Below, piece by piece: positions 9,610 to 15,000 of a stretch of DNA of 15,000 nucleotides (the first letter of the stretch is position 1; each line of letters opens with the position of its first letter). A program made the position numbers and the translations under genes. Source of the DNA: Halocaridina rubra (Eukaryota > Arthropoda > Malacostraca > Decapoda > Atyidae); the NCBI GenBank assembly GCA_037179515.1, contig JAXCGZ010001907.1, positions 132,501 through 147,500 on the forward strand, written 5' to 3'. Under the pieces are notes generated by a model. It saw only the letters and a program-made list of their open reading frames with translations. It made no database searches and was not told the DNA's origin.

Positions 9610-10457
9610 TTGTCTGGAAGAACTCTGTAATGAAAATTTTTCTTCTCTTCTTCATTTCTTTCATCATTTAACCTTCTTGCCTCTTGCAACAAGTTTTTGA
9701 TCTTTCCCATCTCTTCCTGTGTTCTGTATTGTCTAATGAACACTTCTTTGAATTATTGAAGGTCTTTTAGACTTTTTTTTCTCAACAATATTTCCCTACA
9801 TGTTTCCCCTCTCTCAAAGGTTACTTTTGTTGGTCTCGGCTTTCCTTCCCTCGAATATATACCTAGTTGGTGTATGTTTACAATATCCTCGGGACCACAT
9901 ACTACTCCAAGCTTTCTTATCAGGTCTACAACCCTAGCTTTATTTTCTTCAAGTCTCCCCTGCCATGTTGGTTCCTGGGACTCGCCTATGCCTGAGATTA
10001 CCACTGTCTTCTCCTTATCAAGTGCCTGTCTGATGAGTGGGTTTGCCCTTTAAATCACAACGTCTTTCATTTTTTCGATTGCTGTCTCTTTATAGTCAAC
10101 TGTTTGTATGTTTTCCAGTGCCACCACCTTTACAGCCTCTTTTACTGCCACATTCCCCTTTAGTGCATCAGCAAAGGAAGTTTTCATGGCATCATTTTCC
10201 ATATTCAGCTCCTGGAACTCTTTTCTGAACTGCTCAATGTTTTCCTTAATCTGGACATTCCAAGCAGCAATCTCGTCTCTCTCAGAAGAGAGTAGTGAAC
10301 TAACATCTAATTCCTTTAGGTTGTCATTCAGCTGTTTGTTTTTGTCTTCTTGTTTAGAAAGTCTAGATTCTAGTTGACTCTTTTCCCCTTCCAGCTTTTT
10401 TATTCTTTTTTCTAGTTCCTTTCTCTCCTGCCCTTGTGCTTTATTTGCTTCCTCCAA
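9558..10457 (-). pseudogene. LINE copy F ORF1: coiled-coil / RRM-like RNA-binding protein (two nonsense codons)
   Basis: One minus-strand frame spans about 300 codons with TAA stops at 10052-10050 and 9755-9753. The first ~95 residues are a Lys/Glu/Gln/Leu-rich heptad-like stretch, a likely coiled coil. After the first stop comes an RRM-like fold: Thr-Val-Val-Ile-Ser-Gly-Ile (strand 1, RNP2-like), a helix around Val-Val-Asp-Leu-Ile-Arg-Lys-Leu, then Gly-Lys-Pro-Arg-Pro-Thr-Lys-Val-Thr-Phe (strand 3) and a second helix. After the second stop is a basic C-terminal segment with Ile-Arg-Gln-Tyr-Arg-Thr and Glu-Ala-Arg-Arg-Leu-Asn. This order matches L1 ORF1p-type proteins, which trimerise and coat LINE RNA. 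No CCHC knuckle or PHD finger is present. The second stop sits where CAA (Gln) would need one C-to-T change. ORF1 ends about 52 bases inside ORF2. Confidence 0.75.
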
Positions 10458-10460
10458 AGA

Positions 10461-10462
<2 letters not shown>

Positions 10463-10530
<68 letters not shown>
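10463..10530. repeat. (GT)n microsatellite between LINE copies F and G
   Basis: 68 bases of pure TG joining the 5' end of F to the tail of G. Confidence 0.97.
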
Positions 10531-10531
<1 letters not shown>

Positions 10532-11206
10532 TTACCTAATTGTGATTACCTAATTGTGTTTACGGGAAAGAGCCCAAAGCTCGTATCTTCCCGTCTCCTC
10601 ATCGGTTCCATTTTAGACTTAGTGATACTTATCGTACCTGTCCTTAAAACTATGGATTGAGATAGCATTAACTACCTCCTCGCTTAGCGAATTCCAATTT
10701 TCAACTACTCTCACATTGAAAAAGTATTTCCTTACATCCTGCAAAGAAGTTTTCTTACGAAGCTTCAAACTATGACCTCTAGTTCTAGAGCCAGCCATAT
10801 CGAATTATCGATCCCTATCCACTCTATCATAACCATGAAGGAATTTAAAGACTGTCACCATATCCACCCTTACTCTTCTAGCTTCGAGTGATGGCAAGTC
10901 TAATTCCCTCAGCCTCTCATCATAACTGAGATTGCGTATTTCTGGCACCAGTTTCGTGGCATGTCTTTGAACTTTTTCAAGCTTAGCTATGTGCTTTTTC
11001 AAGTGTGGATTCCAAAAGGGGGCTGCATATTCGAGTTTTGGCCTCACATAGGTTACATAAATATTTCTGAACATTTCCTTGTCCATGTGCCTGAAGGCTA
11101 CCCTTACATTTGATAAGAATGCATATGCTGCCCTTACTACGCCATTTATATGTATTTCTGGAGACAAATCTGCCAGTATGTTTACTCCTAGATCTCTCTC
11201 ATTTTC
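10531..11206 (-). pseudogene. LINE copy G: ORF2 C-terminal fragment
   Basis: The minus strand carries the last ~190 codons of ORF2. The frame is open from the truncation (near 11206) through His-Met-Asp-Lys-Glu-Met and Asn-Leu-Ser-Tyr-Asp-Glu-Arg, has a TAA at 10807-10805 where the other copies have Tyr in Asp-Arg-Tyr-Phe-Asp, and resumes to the normal terminus near 10619. 3' UTR, hairpin and two tail repeats are intact. The 5' break is at TTTTCTGT, which continues as GT. Confidence 0.9.
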
Positions 11207-11232
11207 TGTGTGTGTGTGTGTGTGTGTGTGTG
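11207..11232. repeat. (GT)n microsatellite between LINE copies G and H
   Basis: 26 bases of TG. The last 3 bases of the truncated element G (TGT) are indistinguishable from the repeat. Confidence 0.95.
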
Positions 11233-11321
11233 ATTACCTAATTGTGATTACCTAATTGTGTTTACGGGAAAGAGCCCAAAGCTCGTATCTTCCCGTCTCC
11301 TGATCGGTTCCATTTTTAGAC

Positions 11322-11325
<4 letters not shown>
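11233..11325 (-). mobile_element. LINE copy H: 3' UTR and tail only
   Basis: 93 bases with both 14-bp tail repeats, the complete hairpin block (11264-11296) and the bases up to CTTAGT just past the position of the ORF2 stop. The 5' end then becomes (GT)n. Apart from one extra T in the CATTTT stretch it matches copies E-G closely, so it looks young. Confidence 0.88.

Positions 11326-11411
<86 letters not shown>
11326..11411. repeat. (GT)n microsatellite, right border of the LINE array
   Basis: 86 bases of pure GT, the longest GT tract here. Unique sequence follows at 11412. Confidence 0.97.
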
Positions 11412-11414
<3 letters not shown>

Positions 11415-11613
11415 AAACAAAGTAAAGATTATTCAAGCGTGTTCAGTCAAATAGATAAGGTTAGCCCACAGCAAATGATGCAATTTTTTTATAGCTGATA
11501 TTAGTTACTCTGTAATTATCGAAGTAGTTAATTCATAAAACAGGGCAAAAGAGTGCCTTCTGCAATATAACTTTAAAGAGTCGTCATTAGTGTATTCATT
11601 CTCGAAACCTTAC
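11412..11613. other. Unique sequence, probable intron start
   Basis: AT-rich and without a reading frame or repeat that I can see. If the exon call at 11614-11656 is right, the minus-strand intron begins with GTAAGG at 11613-11608. Confidence 0.45.
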
Positions 11614-11656
11614 CTTTCGGACAGTGTTCGCATCCTCCACTCGCATTATCAAGATT
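11614..11656 (-). CDS. Putative 43-base host exon
   Basis: On the minus strand a long pyrimidine tract ending TTTTTCTCACAG (AG at 11658-11657) is followed by 43 bases and then GTAAGG, a near-ideal donor (11613-11608). One frame reads 14 codons, starting Asn-Leu-Asp-Asn-Ala-Ser and ending Cys-Glu-His-Cys-Pro-Lys, plus one base. It contains two cysteines and an N-glycosylation-type Asn-Ala-Ser. The leftover G joins in phase with the AC that opens the exon at 1-83. A second frame is also open, so the length alone proves nothing. The pairing of strong acceptor, strong donor and matching phase is the argument. If right, the transposon array lies in one intron, in the same orientation as the gene. 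Confidence 0.45.
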
Positions 11657-12834
<1,178 letters not shown>

Positions 12835-12929
12835 TATTTAATCTCCATATAAGCAAATGAGTCAATTATCGAAATAAACCTTTTTTTAAATCGCAAATGA
12901 TCCACGTAAACTAAATTTATACTTTATGA

Positions 12930-13025
12930 CAGGGGTGTGCAACCTGCGGCCCAAGGGCCGTATGCGGCCCTCAAAGGCTTTCATTGCGGCCCTTTCTCCT
13001 AAAAATAAATAAGCTATAGTGCGGC

Positions 13026-13029
<4 letters not shown>
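12930..13029 (+). repeat. hAT left terminal inverted repeat and GC-rich subterminal motifs
   Basis: The 8-mer TGCGGCCC occurs four times in 100 bases (12945-12952, 12963-12970, 12985-12992, 13020-13027) in an otherwise AT-rich region, with AAGGGCCG (12953-12960) between the first two. hAT transposases bind such subterminal repeats, often through a BED zinc finger. That role is inferred here. Confidence 0.7.

Positions 13030-13097
<68 letters not shown>
13030..13097. repeat. (AG)n microsatellite
   Basis: 68 bases of pure AG inside the hAT left end. It faces a complementary (CT)n tract 23 bases further on. Confidence 0.97.
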
Positions 13098-13099
<2 letters not shown>

Positions 13100-13118
13100 T
13101 CGAACTGAATATTCCAAC

Positions 13119-13120
<2 letters not shown>

Positions 13121-13196
<76 letters not shown>
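13121..13196. repeat. (CT)n microsatellite, inverted partner of the (AG)n
   Basis: 76 bases of pure CT, the reverse complement of the preceding AG tract, with a 23-base spacer (13098-13120). The Arg-Glu and Ser-Leu reading frames across it are artefacts. Confidence 0.97.
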
Positions 13197-13200
<4 letters not shown>

Positions 13201-13454
13201 TTTTCATCAACAACCCTTCCTCAATAACCGATGGTACGAGGGGTCATCGTTATCAGTAACCCCTTTTAAGATCATTGTAAACACCGAAACGATCATTATT
13301 TTTAAGGTTGGATGTTTACACTTTTTACACTCTCTGCTATGCTTTGCAGTACAGCCGTACAGGAATTAATATAGCTCTCAGTTTATCTCAGACTCAAGTG
13401 GTGAAATCAGTGTGCTTCATTTGTTGTGGTTGATTTGTGCTTACCGGTATTCTA
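13197..13454. other. hAT 5' non-coding sequence
   Basis: No reading frame, RNA gene or clear repeat is seen. It lies between the microsatellites and the palindrome and is probably 5' untranslated or intron sequence of the transposon. Confidence 0.4.
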
Positions 13455-13746
13455 AGTCTAACTCTAACTAAGTTGTTTATGTTGCAGTTTTGTGATTGGC
13501 TTTAGAAAACTTGCAAGCAAAACATTTTGAGAATTATATATTTCTGCTGAAATTTGGTACTAATTATATTGCAATCTATTACATTATTCTTAATTAAAGC
13601 CTTTAATTAAGAAAAATGTAATAGACTGCAATAGAATTAATACCACATTTTCAGCAGATATATATAATTCTCAAAATGTTTTGCTTGCAAGTTTTCTAAA
13701 GCCAATCACAAAACTGTAACATAAACAACGTAATTAGAGTTAATCT
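13455..13746. repeat. 292-bp near-perfect palindrome (foldback)
   Basis: The left arm (13455-13599) and right arm (13601-13746) are reverse complements, with one unpaired base at 13600 in the centre (CTTAATTAAAG / CTTTAATTAAG). I count about a dozen mismatches and one indel over 145 bases. A run of about 54 bases, covering TTTTGCTTGCAAGTTTTC and its surroundings, is identical between arms. A second small palindrome (GTTAATCTTT...AAAGTTAAC, 13740-13762) overlaps the right end. It could be a foldback MITE inserted in the hAT element or an inverted duplication of its leader. Confidence 0.88.
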
Positions 13747-13813
13747 TTAATTTAAAGTTAACTTTTTCCTACTATATATTTTGCTCAGCAGGAGAGATCT
13801 TATTCCACTAATA

Positions 13814-14901
13814 ATGACTTCTACAAGTAAAAAACGCAAGATTTCAGATGAAAACCTGGTCAGAGAAATGGGGTTGTTGGATTACTGAAGACTAGAATGA
13901 GGTCTCAAAATATTGACTTCGGTTCACTTATTGTCCCGCATTGTATCATACATCAGGAAGCTTTATGTGCGAAGGCAATAAACTTTAAGCATGTGACTAA
14001 TATTCTCGTGAAAGCTGTCAATTTCATTAGGTCAAGAGGTCTAAATCACCGCTAGTTTCAGCAGTTAATGGCAGACATTGATGCAGAGTACAGTGATGTG
14101 AAGTATTTTTGTGAGGTAAGGTGGCTAAGCAAAGCAGGAATGTTGAAGAGAGCATATGACCTTTTGGAAGAAATTGCGCTGTTCTTAGATATGAAAGGTA
14201 ATGCTATCCCTGAATTGAGAGATAAGGAATGGAGATGTGATTTAGCATTTTTAGTAGATATAACTGATCATCTTAGTGCACTGAATGTTAAACTTCAAGG
14301 AAAAGATCAACTAATAAATGAGATGTTCTCACTGATCAAAGGCTTCCAGATAAAATTGCATCTGTGAGAGTCACAAATCAGAAATCAAAACCCAGCCCAC
14401 TTTCCTACACTGAAAAACCATGACACTAGCAACCCTTAGTATCAGAAGTATGGTGACAAATTGGCAGTCTTACGGGAGGAATTTTCAGAAAGATTTGGTG
14501 ACCTCAAGAAACATTCACAAGCCATTGAAGTCTTTGCTTCTCCTTTTTCTGTGCATGTGACAGCAATTCCCGAGGACATACAGATGGAAATAATTGAACT
14601 ACAGTGCAATGATGAACTAAGAAAGAAGTTTGATGATAGTTCAGTATACCAGTTTTATAAGAAGCATGTGTCAGTAACAGTGTATCCAAAACTCTCTGCT
14701 CATGCAAGGAAAATGATGGCAGTGTTTGGTAGCACATATGTATGTGAACAGCTTTTTTCAAAAATGAATCTAGTTAAAAACAAGCATAGGTCTTTACTTA
14801 CTGATGAACATTTGGAATGTACCCTGCGTGTAGCCACATCATCCATACAGCCTGATATTGATGAGTTGGTGTCCCAAATGCAACATCAACCATCTCACTA
14901 G
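13814..14901 (+). pseudogene. hAT transposase, internally deleted and with three nonsense codons
   Basis: ATG at 13814 begins a Lys/Arg-rich N-terminus (Thr-Ser-Thr-Ser-Lys-Lys-Arg-Lys-Ile-Ser) as in Charlie8/GTF2IRD2-type transposases. After 14 codons, near 13855, it joins a distant part of the protein in another frame. The BED zinc finger and the first part of the RNase-H-like catalytic core are missing. From 13858 to 14901 one frame encodes Gly-Val-Val-Gly-Leu-Leu, the Cys-Ile-Ile-His-Gln-Glu-Ala-Leu-Cys motif, Val-Arg-Trp-Leu-Ser, Cys-Asp-Leu-Ala-Phe-Leu-Val-Asp-Ile-Thr, Ile-Glu-Leu-Gln-Cys-Asn-Asp, and the hAT C-terminal dimerisation signature Phe-Gly-Ser-Thr-Tyr-Val-Cys-Glu-Gln-Leu-Phe-Ser. 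Stops lie at 14053 (TAG), 14365 (TGA, in place of Trp) and 14437 (TAG). It cannot make active transposase. Confidence 0.85.
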
Positions 14902-15000
14902 GGTAGCCTTTCATTTGCTCATTAATGATTAGGAATATGTCTGTGTTTGATCATTCTTATGTTAATGATCCCAGTTAACCAATAATAAGTAATTATTTAT
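14902..15000. other. hAT 3' non-coding sequence
   Basis: AT-rich sequence after the transposase stop. No inverted copy of the GC-rich left terminus is present before the window ends. Confidence 0.5.

Larger units (their letters stand above)
6645..10462 (-). mobile_element. LINE copy F: longest element (3.8 kb), CR1/Jockey-like, ORF1 plus ORF2
   Basis: Read on the minus strand: ORF1 from the truncated 5' end to 9558, ORF2 from about 9609 to 6733, an 88-base 3' UTR and two tail repeats next to (GT)n. ORF1 lacks an ATG at its left-hand limit and the element passes directly into (GT)n at 10463, so it is probably truncated within ORF1. A full-length element would be more than 3.8 kb. ORF2 would be about 958 residues, within the normal range of CR1/Jockey-group elements. 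In-frame stops in both ORFs make it a non-autonomous relic, though no frameshift was found in ORF2. Confidence 0.9.
12930..15000 (+). mobile_element. hAT-superfamily DNA transposon (Charlie-like), right end outside window
   Basis: Starts with CAGGGGTGTGCAACCTGCGG, the kind of terminal inverted repeat found in Charlie/Blackjack-type hAT elements, preceded by the candidate 8-bp target duplication CTTTATGA (12922-12929). About 0.9 kb of non-coding sequence follows, containing GA/CT microsatellites and a large palindrome, then a decayed hAT transposase on the same strand (13814-14901). The right inverted repeat and second target copy are not in view, so the boundary and target duplication cannot be confirmed. 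Confidence 0.8.

Noticed and set aside
10037..10377. Plus-strand Ser/Phe-rich frames opposite ORF1
   Set aside because: Antisense of the Lys/Glu-rich coiled-coil region of ORF1, which is better supported by domain order.
13028..13213. Reading frame rich in Arg-Glu and Ser-Leu
   Set aside because: Translation of the (AG)n and (CT)n microsatellites.
14504..14761. Minus-strand 85-codon frame
   Set aside because: Shadow of the hAT transposase C-terminal domain on the plus strand.

Overview
This is eukaryotic, repeat-dominated DNA, most likely from an arthropod and plausibly a decapod crustacean. The evidence is very long TA, GT and GA/CT microsatellites, a CR1/Jockey-type LINE family and a Charlie-like hAT DNA transposon. 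The exact taxon cannot be read from the window.

Host gene (minus strand). Two short putative exons, 11656-11614 and 83-1, have good splice signals, compatible phase and cysteine-rich open frames. They would bracket an intron of about 11.5 kb that holds nearly everything else. A further intron or flank lies to the right. The product looks secreted and disulfide-rich, but it is not identified.

LINE array (about 669-11411). Eight copies (here A-H) of one non-LTR retrotransposon family lie head to tail, all on the minus strand, so each 3' end points left. In seven of eight the 3' end abuts a (GT)n tract, and at most 5' truncation points the sequence again becomes (GT)n. Copy F (6645-10462) is the longest, with an ORF1 fragment (coiled coil, RRM-like, C-terminal domain) and a nearly complete ORF2 (AP-type endonuclease, reverse transcriptase, conserved C-terminal tail). 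Copy D (2761-5832) carries all of ORF2, including a 604-codon open RT half. B, C, E and G are 5'-truncated pieces of 0.7-1.2 kb, and A and H are only the 3' tail. The shared 3' end has an 88-base UTR with a potential hairpin and two copies of a 14-bp terminal repeat running into the CA/GT tract. None of the copies is intact.

Right part. Beyond the small exon come about 0.5 kb of unique sequence, about 0.7 kb of (TA)n, then a hAT element on the plus strand (12930 to beyond 15000). It has a GC-rich terminal inverted repeat with four TGCGGCCC motifs, facing (GA)n and (CT)n tracts, a 292-bp near-perfect palindrome, and an internally deleted transposase with three nonsense codons. Its right terminus is outside the window.

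The most interesting signal is the array itself. It looks like repeated, orientation-specific insertion of a CR1-like LINE into (GT/CA)n microsatellite DNA.
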